DNA from: Sulfoacidibacillus ferrooxidans
Lineage (GTDB): Bacteria > Bacillota > Bacilli > Alicyclobacillales > SLC66
DNA length: 64,000 nt
Assembly: GCF_022606465.1 (NCBI RefSeq)
Contig: NZ_JALBUF010000002.1
Location: forward strand, 186,001 to 250,000
Reading direction: 5' to 3'
Position numbers and translations under genes: made by a program. The notes below the pieces were generated by a model that ran no database searches, was not told the DNA's origin, and worked only from the letters and a program-made list of their open reading frames with translations. How positions within the stretch are numbered: position 1 is the first letter of the stretch; the number at the start of each line of letters is the position of its first letter. Below, piece after piece: positions 8,533 through 16,818 of the stretch.

Positions 8533-9300
8533 ATGAACATCATTGTATGTATCAAACAGACTTTTGATACGGAAGCTAAGATTGTACTAGATCATGGAAC
8601 GATTAAAGAGGATGGCGTTCAATTTATTTTGAACCCTTATGATGAATATGCTGTTGAGGAAGCTTTGAAGATTAAGGAAGAACAAGGTGGAGAAGTTACT
8701 GTTGTTACGATTGGACCTGTTCGTGTAGAAGAGGCTATTCGTACAGCGCTTGCTATGGGTGCTGATGAAGCGATCCACATTGAAGATGAAGCAGCATTTG
8801 GAGATGAGTACACAGTATCAGAAGTTCTCGCAAGTGCCATTAAGCAAAAGCCTTTTGACTTAATCTTAGCAGGCAATCAGGCAGTGGATGACGGGTCTGG
8901 TCAAGTGGCGGTAAGACTCGCTCAGTTACTAGATATTCCTCATATTTCAACGATTACTAAACTAGAGATTAGTGGAACAAACGTGGTTGCACAGCGTGAT
9001 GCAGAAGGCGACACAGAGATCGTAGAAGCGACTCTACCTGTGTTAGTAACAGCGCAACAAGGTCTCAATGAACCTCGTTATCCCTCTTTAATTGGTATTC
9101 GTAAAGCTGGGAAGAAACCGATCACAAAACTCACACTCAGTGATCTTGGATTAGATCACAGTCACATAGAGAGTAAGGTAACCACTGTGGAAGTTGTATT
9201 GCCTGCAGCCAAAGGCGCTGGTCGCGTTCTTGAAGGAGATACGGCAACACGCGTGCAAGAACTAGTAAAAGAACTGCGTCAGACAAGTAAAGTTTTATAA
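8533..9300 (+). CDS. etfB: Electron transfer flavoprotein subunit beta
   Basis: This is one subunit of the soluble FAD/AMP heterodimer that takes electrons from acyl-CoA dehydrogenases and passes them to the membrane quinone pool. The N-terminus MNIIVCIKQTFDT and the segment LILAGNQAVDDGSGQVAVRL (about residues 117-136) are typical of EtfB. Length is 255 residues. ATG 8533 has AGAGGAGA upstream. It stands 67 bases after fadR and 28 bases before etfA, consistent with one operon under FadR control. Confidence 0.95.
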   Translation: MNIIVCIKQTFDTEAKIVLDHGTIKEDGVQFILNPYDEYAVEEALKIKEEQGGEVTVVTIGPVRVEEAIRTALAMGADEAIHIEDEAAFGDEYTVSEVLASAIKQKPFDLILAGNQAVDDGSGQVAVRLAQLLDIPHISTITKLEISGTNVVAQRDAEGDTEIVEATLPVLVTAQQGLNEPRYPSLIGIRKAGKKPITKLTLSDLGLDHSHIESKVTTVEVVLPAAKGAGRVLEGDTATRVQELVKELRQTSKVL

Positions 9301-9328
9301 TCTTAATCTGTGAAAAGGAGTGATTGTT

Positions 9329-10300
9329 GTGAAGAGGAAAGTATTGGTTGTCGCTGATTTACGGGCTAATCAGTTGCGTAATGTCTCTCTTGAAGCACTT
9401 GGTGGAGCTAACACGTTGGCAGATGGTGGAGAAGTTGCAGCTGTCGTTATTGGTCATGGAGTATCTTCTCTCGTGCAACCGCTTAGCGAACACGGTGCAA
9501 ACCACGTATATGTCATTGATCATGCAGATCTTGCACAGTATGTTCCTGATGCGTATGAAGCGGCTGTCTCGCAAGCGATAGAAGCATTTGATCCGCAAGT
9601 GGTACTATTTGCACATTCTGCGATTGGCCGGGATGTAGCACCTGCACTTGCAGCTAAACACAAGGCCGGTCAAGTATCAGATATTATCCACGTAGAGTTA
9701 GCGGGAGATGATATGCTTTTTACACGTCCTATTTATGCAGGTAAGGCGTTTGCTAAAGTGAAGGCATCCGGGCATGTCGTTTTTGCGACGATTCGTCCAA
9801 ATAACTTACCGATGCCAGAACAGACGAGCGAGCAAGCGGATGTTGTGAATATCGACTATGCTGCACCTGCAAATCTGCGGACGAAAGTGCGCGAGGTATT
9901 GAAGAAGGCTTCTTCAGGCGTGGATTTATCTGAAGCAAAAATCATTGTTTCTGGTGGCCGTGGCGTGAAAAGTGCGGATGGATTTAAACCCCTTTATGAA
10001 TTGGCGGAAGTTCTAGGAGCTGCAGTTGGGGCATCGCGTGGAGCTTGCGATGCGGGATATTGTGACTATTCGATGCAGATTGGTCAGACGGGAAAAGTTG
10101 TAACACCTGATCTTTATATCGCATGTGGGATTTCTGGAGCGATACAGCATTTGGCAGGTATGTCTAACTCGAAAATTATTGTAGCGATTAATAAAGATCC
10201 AGAAGCGCCGATCTTTAAGGTAGCTGATTATGGAATCGTCGGCGATTTGTTTGATGTAGTGCCTGCCTTATCAAGTGAGGCGCGTAAGGTTCTAGCATAA
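9329..10300 (+). CDS. etfA: Electron transfer flavoprotein subunit alpha
   Basis: This is the FAD-binding partner of EtfB. The C-terminal FAD domain carries the family signature ([13 protein letters not shown], then [17 protein letters not shown] and [14 protein letters not shown]). GTG 9329 is preferred because AAAGGAG (9314-9320) is 8 bases upstream; a GTG at 9320 overlaps that site. Length is 323 residues. No clear terminator follows. Confidence 0.95.
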   Translation: MKRKVLVVADLRANQLRNVSLEALGGANTLADGGEVAAVVIGHGVSSLVQPLSEHGANHVYVIDHADLAQYVPDAYEAAVSQAIEAFDPQVVLFAHSAIGRDVAPALAAKHKAGQVSDIIHVELAGDDMLFTRPIYAGKAFAKVKASGHVVFATIRPNNLPMPEQTSEQADVVNIDYAAPANLRTKVREVLKKASSGVDLSEAKIIVSGGRGVKSADGFKPLYELAEVLGAAVGASRGACDAGYCDYSMQIGQTGKVVTPDLYIACGISGAIQHLAGMSNSKIIVAINKDPEAPIFKVADYGIVGDLFDVVPALSSEARKVLA

Positions 10301-10419
10301 CTGCGAGTAACTGCTGATTTTTGAGATCATCTACTCCTGCCTAGGGTACTCGTCCACGCCGCTTCACTGTATTGTCATACGATGAGGTAAGCGGGGGAGT
10401 CAAATAGTGCAGGGGGGTC

Positions 10420-10563
10420 ATGACATTGACAAAAGTACGCAGATATCGTCGTTCGAAAAAAGAAAGACTTAATCTTGCATTGCGTCACATTGATATTGCA
10501 GAGCGGGAGATGCGCATCGCACGGCGTCTTGTTGCAAGTGTACGAAATGATTTACGCTATTAA
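10420..10563 (+). CDS. Very small basic protein, unknown
   Basis: This 47-residue open frame is rich in Arg and Lys (KVRRYRRSKKERLNL at the start, RIARRLVASVRNDLRY at the end) and predicted helical. An AGGGGGG site (10411-10417) precedes it. ATG 10420 is 2 bases from that site and an in-frame TTG at 10426 is 8 bases away, so the shorter form may be the true one. A strong terminator follows 25 bases later, which supports a real transcript. I recognise no family. Confidence 0.5.
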   Translation: MTLTKVRRYRRSKKERLNLALRHIDIAEREMRIARRLVASVRNDLRY

Positions 10564-10588
10564 TACTGTTACAACATGTGCTGTCCCT

Positions 10589-10628
10589 AGTAGTGCTTAC
10601 CTATCATGTGGGTAAGCACTACTTTTTT
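10589..10628 (+). terminator. Rho-independent terminator
   Basis: A 13-bp stem (10589-10601 with 10611-10623) and a TATCATGTG loop are followed by a run of T. Confidence 0.9.
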
Positions 10629-10659
10629 ATTTGTTGATGAAATTCCTTGAAGCTTCTCG

Positions 10660-10668
10660 TGCTACAAT
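10660..10668 (+). promoter_or_regulatory. Extended -10 promoter element
   Basis: TGCTACAAT is an extended -10 element 62 bases ahead of the next gene. No good -35 is visible, as is usual for extended -10 promoters. Confidence 0.5.
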
Positions 10669-10729
10669 AGATAGGTGATCGAAGGATAGTCGTTATTTTG
10701 ATACGGGTATAAAGGAGAGCATCGCTTGT

Positions 10730-11101
10730 ATGACAAATTCAGTTGTAATGTCATTTGCTAACTTTCTTCAAAAACAATCATTTTCAACTACGATGTGGGA
10801 TAAAGGCTATGGTCCTGACGAAGTCAATAAAGTATGTGGCGAGATGACTCGTTTTATGCAAGCGGAGTTAGGTATTCCAGGAGAGTTTATTGTCCTATGG
10901 GCAGAAAGCGATGGGATCATCTTCTATGGTGACTCGGAGTTAGCGTATGCGGTTAATGAGCGAGCCTATCTTTTACCAAATCCTTATATCGAAGGTGACT
11001 CAGAGGGATTTGTTAGTGCTCTGTTGAAAATTACGTCTGGATTGCAAGCAGAGCTCTACGATGTACCGATTAAACATCGAGTTCTCTTTAATGCCATATA
11101 A
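10730..11101 (+). CDS. Conserved-looking hypothetical cytosolic protein, 123 residues
   Basis: I do not recognise this protein. It is soluble, acidic and without signal or membrane segments. The pattern of alternating hydrophobic strands (EFIVLWAESDGIIFYGD near residues 51-67) suggests an alpha/beta fold. It has its own promoter and terminator and is therefore probably monocistronic. An AAAGGAG ribosome binding site precedes ATG 10730. Function is unknown. Confidence 0.65.
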   Translation: MTNSVVMSFANFLQKQSFSTTMWDKGYGPDEVNKVCGEMTRFMQAELGIPGEFIVLWAESDGIIFYGDSELAYAVNERAYLLPNPYIEGDSEGFVSALLKITSGLQAELYDVPIKHRVLFNAI

Positions 11102-11120
11102 ATGACTGTAGAAGGCAAAG

Positions 11121-11155
11121 AGAAATCCTGCAAATTATACGCGGGATTTCTTTTT
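11121..11155 (+). terminator. Rho-independent terminator
   Basis: AGAAATCCTGC (11121-11131) pairs with GCGGGATTTCT (11141-11151) with one G-T pair, followed by five T. Confidence 0.88.
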
Positions 11156-11274
11156 GTCTCAGTAGGTAGATGTGTATTTATTGATTCCCCCTGATATTCG
11201 CCCTCGCGGTTTGAGCCTGTGTCGCATTACTTACAATGTGCAAACAAATGAAGATGATTGGGGGATGAAAGATC

Positions 11275-11391
11275 ATGGGAGTTTTTGGTGGATATACCCG
11301 TTGGGCAGTAGTGTTTCTCATTATCTTTGTACTGTTCTTCTTGCTGGTACCGACCTATACCACACAATGCACGACAGTCCCAGTCTACTAG
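11275..11391 (+). CDS. 38-residue single-pass membrane peptide (YjcZ-like small protein)
   Basis: This short frame encodes a Gly/aromatic N-terminus (MGVFGGYTRWAV) and one strongly hydrophobic helix (about residues 11-25). The layout resembles the small YjcZ-type sporulation-associated peptides of Bacillales, which have a glycine-rich head and one helix; I am only moderately sure. GGGGG at 11260-11264 lies 10 bases before the ATG. The next gene starts 15 bases downstream on the same strand. Confidence 0.5.
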   Translation: MGVFGGYTRWAVVFLIIFVLFFLLVPTYTTQCTTVPVY

Positions 11392-11406
11392 AGGGGAGTT
11401 GTCGTC

Positions 11407-11751
11407 ATGGGGATGACAGGAGTTCGGCAGCAATGCTTAGGATGTCAAGGCGGATGGGTGCAGTTTCGTACTCGTTATGGCCTTCACCAAGGAATGGTGC
11501 AACAAGTTCGCAGTAATTCTGTATTGATGAAGGTTCCTGCGCAGTACGCTCCTAGTTTAGCCACATTTGAAGTATCTGACGAAGCAAAACTGGATATGGC
11601 TCTCGCACAGTGGGGGGGCGGTTATCCAGGTTATGGTGCCGGATACGGTGGCGGGTACGGCGCTCCAGGTGCCGGTTGGTGGGGCGGAGGATACTGGTGG
11701 TGGTGGCTCGCATTTGGAGCGATCTTCTGGCTATCTTTCCTCTTCTGGTAA
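11407..11751 (+). CDS. Small protein with Gly/Tyr/Trp-rich membrane-like tail
   Basis: This 114-residue protein of unknown function has three parts. A head of about 60 residues contains CLGCQGGWVQFRTRYGLHQG and a beta-strand-like RSNSVLMKVPAQYAP. A linker of GGGYPGYGAGYGGGYG repeats follows. The last part is a very aromatic hydrophobic segment (WWGGGYWWWWLAFGAIFW) that could insert in a membrane. Similar Gly-Tyr-rich proteins occur on spore surfaces in Bacillales; that link is inference. GAGGGGA (11391-11397) is 9 bases before ATG 11407. It is paired with the preceding 38-residue peptide. Confidence 0.55.
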   Translation: MGMTGVRQQCLGCQGGWVQFRTRYGLHQGMVQQVRSNSVLMKVPAQYAPSLATFEVSDEAKLDMALAQWGGGYPGYGAGYGGGYGAPGAGWWGGGYWWWWLAFGAIFWLSFLFW

Positions 11752-11769
11752 ATAGGTTAGGTTAGAAAA

Positions 11770-11848
11770 CAGAGCTGTGACTACTATCCAACGCATATCC
11801 AAGGTCCGGGGGGTACAGGATATTTGGTGCGGGAAAGTCACAGCTCTG
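11770..11848 (+). repeat. 12-bp inverted repeat with a 55-base loop
   Basis: CAGAGCTGTGAC (11770-11781) and GTCACAGCTCTG (11837-11848) are perfect complements 18 bases after the aromatic-protein gene. The loop has inner pairing (ATATCC with GGATAT). A short CTTTT follows, so it may act as a terminator, but the long structured loop is unusual. Confidence 0.55.
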
Positions 11849-11856
11849 CTTTTCAT

Positions 11857-12012
11857 AGAGGTTGTTCAAAAAGGGGTCAGAACTCCCCGGCACATGGCAG
11901 CGTCAGCGCTAAGAACGCTCCCTCACGTACCCAAAACGTACGCTCAGTCCACATTCTTGGCTTGCTTCCTTGCACTGCACGGGTCTTACCTGCTCCCTTT
12001 TTGAATAGGCTC
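11857..12012. repeat. MITE-like element with imperfect terminal inverted repeats
   Basis: The ends read GAGGTTGTTCAAAAAGGG (from 11858) and CCCTTTTTGAATAGGCTC (to 12012); the inner 11 bases of each (11865-11875, 11995-12005) are perfect complements. The interior contains smaller palindromes (CAGCGTCAGCGCT, CGTAC...GTACG). It has no convincing coding frame and lies between two convergent genes. It resembles dispersed non-coding repeats of Bacillales as I remember them; copy number could not be checked. Confidence 0.5.
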
Positions 12013-12032
12013 TAATAGAAAAATAAACTTTT

Positions 12033-13295
12033 TTATAAGCGTTTTGCTTCAGCACTTTGTAATTCATGATGATGAATAGCACGCGTATGCACCGTGTGAT
12101 TCCATGTGTTATTTTTCCTTGTAAAGAGTGCAGTTAAAATAACTGGAATCCAAGTCAATGTGAAAATTGGGAATAGTGGAATCGCAAGGAATGCCACCCA
12201 ACTTACGCCATCAAGAATAAGAGCTACTACCATCTGCAAAATAACTAAAAAATTTAAGCTGATCATTACCCACGGTGGAATAATGGAAAAGATCGTACTA
12301 AGCCACGTCGGGGTCGAGCCACTTGCTTGAAAGAGTAAGGTAATGGCTGCTGCAAAAATGATTAAAAAACTCGTCGGTTGAAAAAGATACACTGCTGCAT
12401 CAAGTTTTGCCCAGCTACGATCTCGCAACCCACGTCCTAATAGTGGTAAGGTATAGCGTTCACTGCATCGAAAGTGGCCGCGCATCCAACGCAATCTCTG
12501 ACGCATGGAGGCTGCAAGTGTCAGTGGCTTTTCATCATATACGCGAGCTTCGTGAGCCCATTCTGGAATAATCCCCATCGTAACGCATTTAGCACCGAAT
12601 TCCGTATCCTCTGCAAGAGTGGTTGCATCCCAGCCTAGTTGTTGTAAGAGGGTCTGATCAATACATAACCCCGTCCCACCTAGAGCACATGGTAAACCGA
12701 GATTCTTGCGAGATAACTGCCACATGCGATTGGTATACCAGTAAGAGAGTGCCATCGAGACAGAAACCCAGGAATCAAATGGATTTTTAGTGTCTAAATA
12801 ACCTTGTACAACTTGTTTTCCATTCAGCAATTTATCATTCATGACCGTTAAAAAATTGTGACTGACCAGATTATCCGCATCAAAAAATACAATTGCATCA
12901 AAGATCTTCGGTTGTTGTTTTAACTGTTCAAGAATCCAAGCGATGGCAAAACCTTTTCCACGGTTATTTTTCGTTGAACGCTCATAAACAGTGGCGCCTG
13001 CTTGTCTAGCCACATCTGCTGTGAGATCATCGCAGTTATCAGCGATGACAAAGATGTCGTAGAGGTTATTTGGATAATTAAGTTCATGTAAATTGGCAAT
13101 GAGCGGTGCGATCACCTGTGACTCATTGTGTGCTGGAATGACAATTGCAAAGCGTTTTTGCGGAGACTGATACACGCTTTGTTTGGGGGATTTCAGAGAA
13201 AACAGGGAGATTGCAATCTGATACACCCCAATTGCAATTGCTGCAATCTGGACGATAATACAGAGTGCATCGACCAGCGTCAGCCAAACTGGCAT
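12033..13295 (-). CDS. Membrane-bound family 2 glycosyltransferase
   Basis: This enzyme would transfer a sugar from a nucleotide donor at the inner membrane face, for a polysaccharide or glycolipid. An N-terminal helix precedes the GT2 domain (FAIVIPAHNES, then VIADNCDDLT and VFFDADN as the DxD site). The acidic AEDTEFG and the processive-type QRLRWMRG motif come next. About three helices close the protein (residues about 300-400). The QxxRW motif is typical of processive synthases such as cellulose or hyaluronan synthase, but the product is not identifiable. It stands alone, divergent from the TlpA-like gene. Confidence 0.85.
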   Translation of the reverse strand: MPVWLTLVDALCIIVQIAAIAIGVYQIAISLFSLKSPKQSVYQSPQKRFAIVIPAHNESQVIAPLIANLHELNYPNNLYDIFVIADNCDDLTADVARQAGATVYERSTKNNRGKGFAIAWILEQLKQQPKIFDAIVFFDADNLVSHNFLTVMNDKLLNGKQVVQGYLDTKNPFDSWVSVSMALSYWYTNRMWQLSRKNLGLPCALGGTGLCIDQTLLQQLGWDATTLAEDTEFGAKCVTMGIIPEWAHEARVYDEKPLTLAASMRQRLRWMRGHFRCSERYTLPLLGRGLRDRSWAKLDAAVYLFQPTSFLIIFAAAITLLFQASGSTPTWLSTIFSIIPPWVMISLNFLVILQMVVALILDGVSWVAFLAIPLFPIFTLTWIPVILTALFTRKNNTWNHTVHTRAIHHHELQSAEAKRL

Positions 13296-13461
13296 TTAAA
13301 CGTCCTCCATTCATCCTAATGGTTGCGGTTTACATAAGAGTAACTTATGGTACTAGAGACCATAGCAAAAAACAGATATTCAAAAGGAAACAAGCTCTAC
13401 GATTGTTAGACGGGAACAACACTTGAAAAGTTCATTCTTATCTTACCCCAGCGAAAAATAA

Positions 13462-13509
13462 GTACACTTCACTCATTTTGTATCATTCGATACATGCTAT
13501 AAAGTGTAC
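13462..13509. promoter_or_regulatory. Promoter with nested inverted repeats ahead of the TlpA-like gene
   Basis: TGTATC-ATTC-GATACA (13479-13494) sits directly before an extended -10 element TGCTATAAA (13495-13503). It is enclosed by outer arms GTACACTT (13462-13469) and AAGTGTAC (13502-13509). The position over the promoter suggests a repressor site; the regulator is unknown. Confidence 0.5.
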
Positions 13510-13566
13510 GGCAAATGTGGATTAAATGCAAAATTGCTTGTCCCAATGAGCTATACTAGGAGAATG

Positions 13567-14130
13567 ATGGTACTAAATATGAAACGAAGGCGCACATGGT
13601 TAACTGGTCTACTTGTTTTCATTTTAGGTTGTGCAATCATTGTCAATCAACATCCAGGGAAATTAGCTCACATTCCAGAGGAGGGATATTTAGCTCCAAG
13701 CTTTACATTAGAGACAGTGCAGGGACAATCGTTGAATATAACACAACTGAAAGGGAAACCGCTTATGATTAATTTTTTTGCATCATGGTGTCCCCCATGT
13801 CAGGCGGAAGCTCCAGATTTAGTGAAGATGGATGCTTTGTATCACTCGCAAGTTACATTTATTGGTGTGGATATGACGGAAAGTGATTCGCGTTCTGCTG
13901 TAATAACTTTTATGAAAAAAGTTGGCATTCAATATCCTGTGCTCTTAGACTCCGTAGGGAAGGTCGCTAAAGAATATGATGTCATCTCGATTCCGACGAG
14001 TTTCTTCATTAATTCTAAAGGAGTCATTGTAGATCGTGTGGAAGGGGCATTGAGTCAGAGAACGCTGCAAGCAGAGTTGTCTCAACTAGTGAAGATTTCA
14101 CCAGAGAGTAAAGCTTCACAGCAGAGGTGA
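13567..14130 (+). CDS. Membrane-anchored TlpA/ResA-like thioredoxin
   Basis: This is an extracytoplasmic thiol-disulfide oxidoreductase. A single N-terminal anchor (about residues 9-24) is followed by a thioredoxin fold with active site WCPPC and the cis-proline region ISIPTSFFI. Relatives reduce apocytochrome c or other exported cysteines. AGGAG (13558-13562) favours ATG 13564 or 13567; I use 13567. It is followed 32 bases later by a membrane protein that may be its partner. No cytochrome c genes are nearby, so the substrate is open. Confidence 0.85.
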   Translation: MVLNMKRRRTWLTGLLVFILGCAIIVNQHPGKLAHIPEEGYLAPSFTLETVQGQSLNITQLKGKPLMINFFASWCPPCQAEAPDLVKMDALYHSQVTFIGVDMTESDSRSAVITFMKKVGIQYPVLLDSVGKVAKEYDVISIPTSFFINSKGVIVDRVEGALSQRTLQAELSQLVKISPESKASQQR

Positions 14131-14162
14131 GGGAATGAGGGCAGTGGAAAGGAGGACTCATA

Positions 14163-14894
14163 ATGAGTGAACTGTATGGAGGCATTCACCTTGGACCATT
14201 TACGCTCTATTATTCATGGCTGGGAACCTTTTTGTTTGTATTGGTCACTGTATTTACAGCAAAATGGTATGCCAGCAAACAGCATGTAGAAGAAGTGGAT
14301 GATTTTATCGATGTATTCATTGCTAGTTGTACGATGTGGCTCGTTGTGTGGAAAGTATCTGGTATGCTCTTTGTCCTACATGATTTGTTTCGAGTACCAG
14401 CAAAGGTTCTTTTTGCAGCCCCAACAGCTGCCTCAGGGATGATCGCAACTGCAGTCGTCATCTTGTATATCGGGTATAGTATTTGGCGAGGCCATTTGGT
14501 AATGAGTCGCATGTTTGATCTGATCGTTGTCAGTTTTACTGCTGGGCTTATTCCTTATTGTTTATTTCATTTACAGTTGGGACAACAAATGCCACGTCCG
14601 TTCGGTATTGCGATGGAAGGTGGGCAATTTGCACCAGTGAATGTTTATGAAGTCATCATACTGTGTGTGAATATAGGGATTCTTTGGAGTGCACTACGCA
14701 CAAGGGATACAACGGTTTCGAAAACTGTGATTGGATTCTATGTTGTGGCATTAGATAGTATAGGTTCGCTGTTTGTTTCCTTATTTTCCAATCATGATGT
14801 ACTGTGGGGCTTCTTATCTCCTTGGCAGTGGGGATTGCTTGCTCTTGCCTGTGTAGGTTTATGGGGAATGACACGTGATCGGGTAGCATCGTAG
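14163..14894 (+). CDS. Polytopic membrane protein, degenerate Lgt-like
   Basis: This 243-residue protein has about seven hydrophobic helices. Its ends resemble prolipoprotein diacylglyceryl transferase: IHLGPFTLYYSWLG at the start and RPFGIAMEGGQFAPVNVYEV near residue 145, comparable to the Lgt PxxLYE region. The Lgt signature GRxGNFxN is absent, so it is probably not an active Lgt. It follows the TlpA-like gene closely (AAGGAGG-type site before ATG 14163) and may form a membrane electron or thiol relay with it. This is inference; the protein could also be an unrelated seven-helix family. Confidence 0.55.
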   Translation: MSELYGGIHLGPFTLYYSWLGTFLFVLVTVFTAKWYASKQHVEEVDDFIDVFIASCTMWLVVWKVSGMLFVLHDLFRVPAKVLFAAPTAASGMIATAVVILYIGYSIWRGHLVMSRMFDLIVVSFTAGLIPYCLFHLQLGQQMPRPFGIAMEGGQFAPVNVYEVIILCVNIGILWSALRTRDTTVSKTVIGFYVVALDSIGSLFVSLFSNHDVLWGFLSPWQWGLLALACVGLWGMTRDRVAS

Positions 14895-15040
14895 TCTAAA
14901 TGGACTAGATGGTTAGTTCAAACGGTGGTGTTATCATTGAGATAATGGTGTCACACTATAAGGAATGATGAGACGGGTTACACAAGTGTATCTTGATTAA
15001 AATAGGGTAGTATGATGTTATACGTGAGGAGAGATGCGTT

Positions 15041-15694
15041 GTGGGAATTAGAGTAGCTGTAGTAGATGATCACCACCTGTTTCGCAAAGGTGTTATCGGT
15101 ATCCTTCAAACATCTCCCGACTTTGACGTAATAGGAGAAGCGGAAAATGGGCGCGAGGCTGTGGAACTTGTTCAATCTCTCCAGCCGGATGTTTTGATTA
15201 TGGACTTATCAATGCCACAGATGAATGGGTTTGAAGCGACGCGCCGCATTCGAGAGCTACATGTGCCTGTAAAAATTTTAATTTTGACAGTGAACGAGGA
15301 AGAACATGCTTTATTTGATGCGATTAAGCATGGTGCGCAAGGATATATGATCAAAACGGCAGATCCTGATGAGTTGTTACATGCGGTGCACAGCGTGGCA
15401 CTTGGGGAAGCAGTTGTGCCGAGCAATCTTGCCCTTAAGATCCTCTCTGATCTGTCGCGTCCAAAGCGTCAGGAGATTGTCGGCGATGCAGTAGAGCCGC
15501 TCACAGCAAGAGAAATTGAGGTGCTAAGAGAGCTTGGAACAGGTGCTCCTAACAAGGATATTGCAAAGAGGCTGTACATTAGTGAAAATACAGTACGCAA
15601 TCACGTGAGAAATATATTGGATAAGTTGCATATTTCTAATCGCGTAGAAGCTGCTACTTATGCGGTGCGCGAGGGATTGACTAAAAATCCGTAA
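15041..15694 (+). CDS. NarL/LuxR-type response regulator
   Basis: This is a transcription factor with an N-terminal receiver (acidic DD at residues 8-9, phospho-acceptor in VLIMDLSMPQ near residue 54, Lys in LILTVNEEEH-downstream strand). Its C-terminal LuxR helix-turn-helix reads LTAREIEVLRELGTGAPNKDIAKRL in part. The GTG start has GAGGAGAG upstream. The matching kinase gene is on the opposite strand only 11 bases away, tail to tail. Proximity to the cyd genes suggests a role in oxygen or redox control of respiration. Confidence 0.92.
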   Translation: MGIRVAVVDDHHLFRKGVIGILQTSPDFDVIGEAENGREAVELVQSLQPDVLIMDLSMPQMNGFEATRRIRELHVPVKILILTVNEEEHALFDAIKHGAQGYMIKTADPDELLHAVHSVALGEAVVPSNLALKILSDLSRPKRQEIVGDAVEPLTAREIEVLRELGTGAPNKDIAKRLYISENTVRNHVRNILDKLHISNRVEAATYAVREGLTKNP

Positions 15695-15705
15695 ATGAGA
15701 TCAAG

Positions 15706-16818
15706 TCATGATTCGATCAATGATGATGGGAGTTGTAATGGAATTTCCGAAAGATCTGCTATGATAGAGAGACGCCATACGGTCCCCTTGTCTACTCTTG
15801 CTTCCACGGCGGCTTCACCACCTAATAAACGACAGCGTTCTATTATGGAATGAAGTCCATAATGTCCTTTACGCTCTAATGCTTCATCTACATCAAAGCC
15901 TCTTCCATCATCGCTAATTCGAATGGAAAGATGGTTTATGGTTCGTTCAACATGGATATCGACATGTGCTGCATGGGCGTGCTTTCGGATATTGGTCAGG
16001 ATCTCTTGAACTATGCGAGCTACTTGTACATCCACTTGTTTTGACCATGCCGCACCTTCGTCTATAAGATGCGTCTCCACTTGGATGCCTGTTCTTGCAT
16101 GCAGTTTATTTGCGGCCTCGCGGATAAAGTCCATCAAATTCGTATCTAGAGAAAAAGTAAGATCGTAGAGGGAATTGCGTAATTCTTTAATACTTTCGTC
16201 TAAAATCTCGGTCATTTCTTTTAGTCGGTGATCTAACTGATGATTAGTGGGAGCCACAGAATCTGCAGAGTGCGGCAAAACCTGCTCTTTACGCAGTAAT
16301 TTTAATTGCATGGTAGCATACGCTAAGTTCTGTGCTACCGTGTCATGCAAGTCGCGAGCAATCCTCTCGCGTTCCTCCAGTGTAAAACGTAGCGTTTCGT
16401 TCACGAGGCGCTCATTTTCCCATTTCTTTTGAACAGACACATCGCGTATAGACATTAAAATACACATGTCCTGATCTACATCTTGAACAGGAATATAGCT
16501 ATAAGAGATACTAGCAAAAATCGTACTTCCATCTTTTTTAGTGACCACCATTTGACGGTCTCCGAGAGAGATATGGAGATCGCGTACAATACACCCTAAG
16601 CAAAGAGTCCCACTCATCGCATCGCCAGTCTCTGTTTGACAATGTAAAATATCGCCACAGAAAGAATTATTCCACGTGTCTAAATGGCCAAACCATGCTT
16701 GTGCGGTATCATTCATGTATGCTACCTGTAACTCCTTGGTTAAGACAAGATAGGCATCAATGGCCCGATCGAACATCTGTTTAAAAAGAAATTGATCAGA
16801 TTCAAATAGAGACTTCAC
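15706..16818 (-). CDS. Soluble PAS-domain histidine kinase with a cysteine cluster
   Basis: This is a sensor kinase for the adjacent NarL-type regulator. It has no membrane helix. The N-terminal PAS domain (about residues 10-130) holds four cysteines, C54, C60, C73 and C76, spaced C-x5-C-x12-C-x2-C, suggesting a metal or Fe-S cofactor or thiol switch. HisKA_3 follows with the phospho-acceptor H158 in ERIARDLHDTVAQNL. HATPase_c carries DDGRGFD and GHYGLHSI. The domain order resembles the oxygen sensor NreB, whose cluster also sits in an N-terminal PAS, but the cysteine spacing differs. Confidence 0.88.
   Translation of the reverse strand: MKSLFESDQFLFKQMFDRAIDAYLVLTKELQVAYMNDTAQAWFGHLDTWNNSFCGDILHCQTETGDAMSGTLCLGCIVRDLHISLGDRQMVVTKKDGSTIFASISYSYIPVQDVDQDMCILMSIRDVSVQKKWENERLVNETLRFTLEERERIARDLHDTVAQNLAYATMQLKLLRKEQVLPHSADSVAPTNHQLDHRLKEMTEILDESIKELRNSLYDLTFSLDTNLMDFIREAANKLHARTGIQVETHLIDEGAAWSKQVDVQVARIVQEILTNIRKHAHAAHVDIHVERTINHLSIRISDDGRGFDVDEALERKGHYGLHSIIERCRLLGGEAAVEARVDKGTVWRLSIIADLSEIPLQLPSSLIES

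Noticed and set aside
11172-11516. 114-codon plus-strand frame as a gene
   Set aside because: It overlaps two better frames with good ribosome binding sites and has none itself.
11777-12015. Two overlapping frames of 63-75 codons as genes
   Set aside because: They run through the inverted repeat and the MITE-like element, lack ribosome binding sites and have no recognisable protein features.
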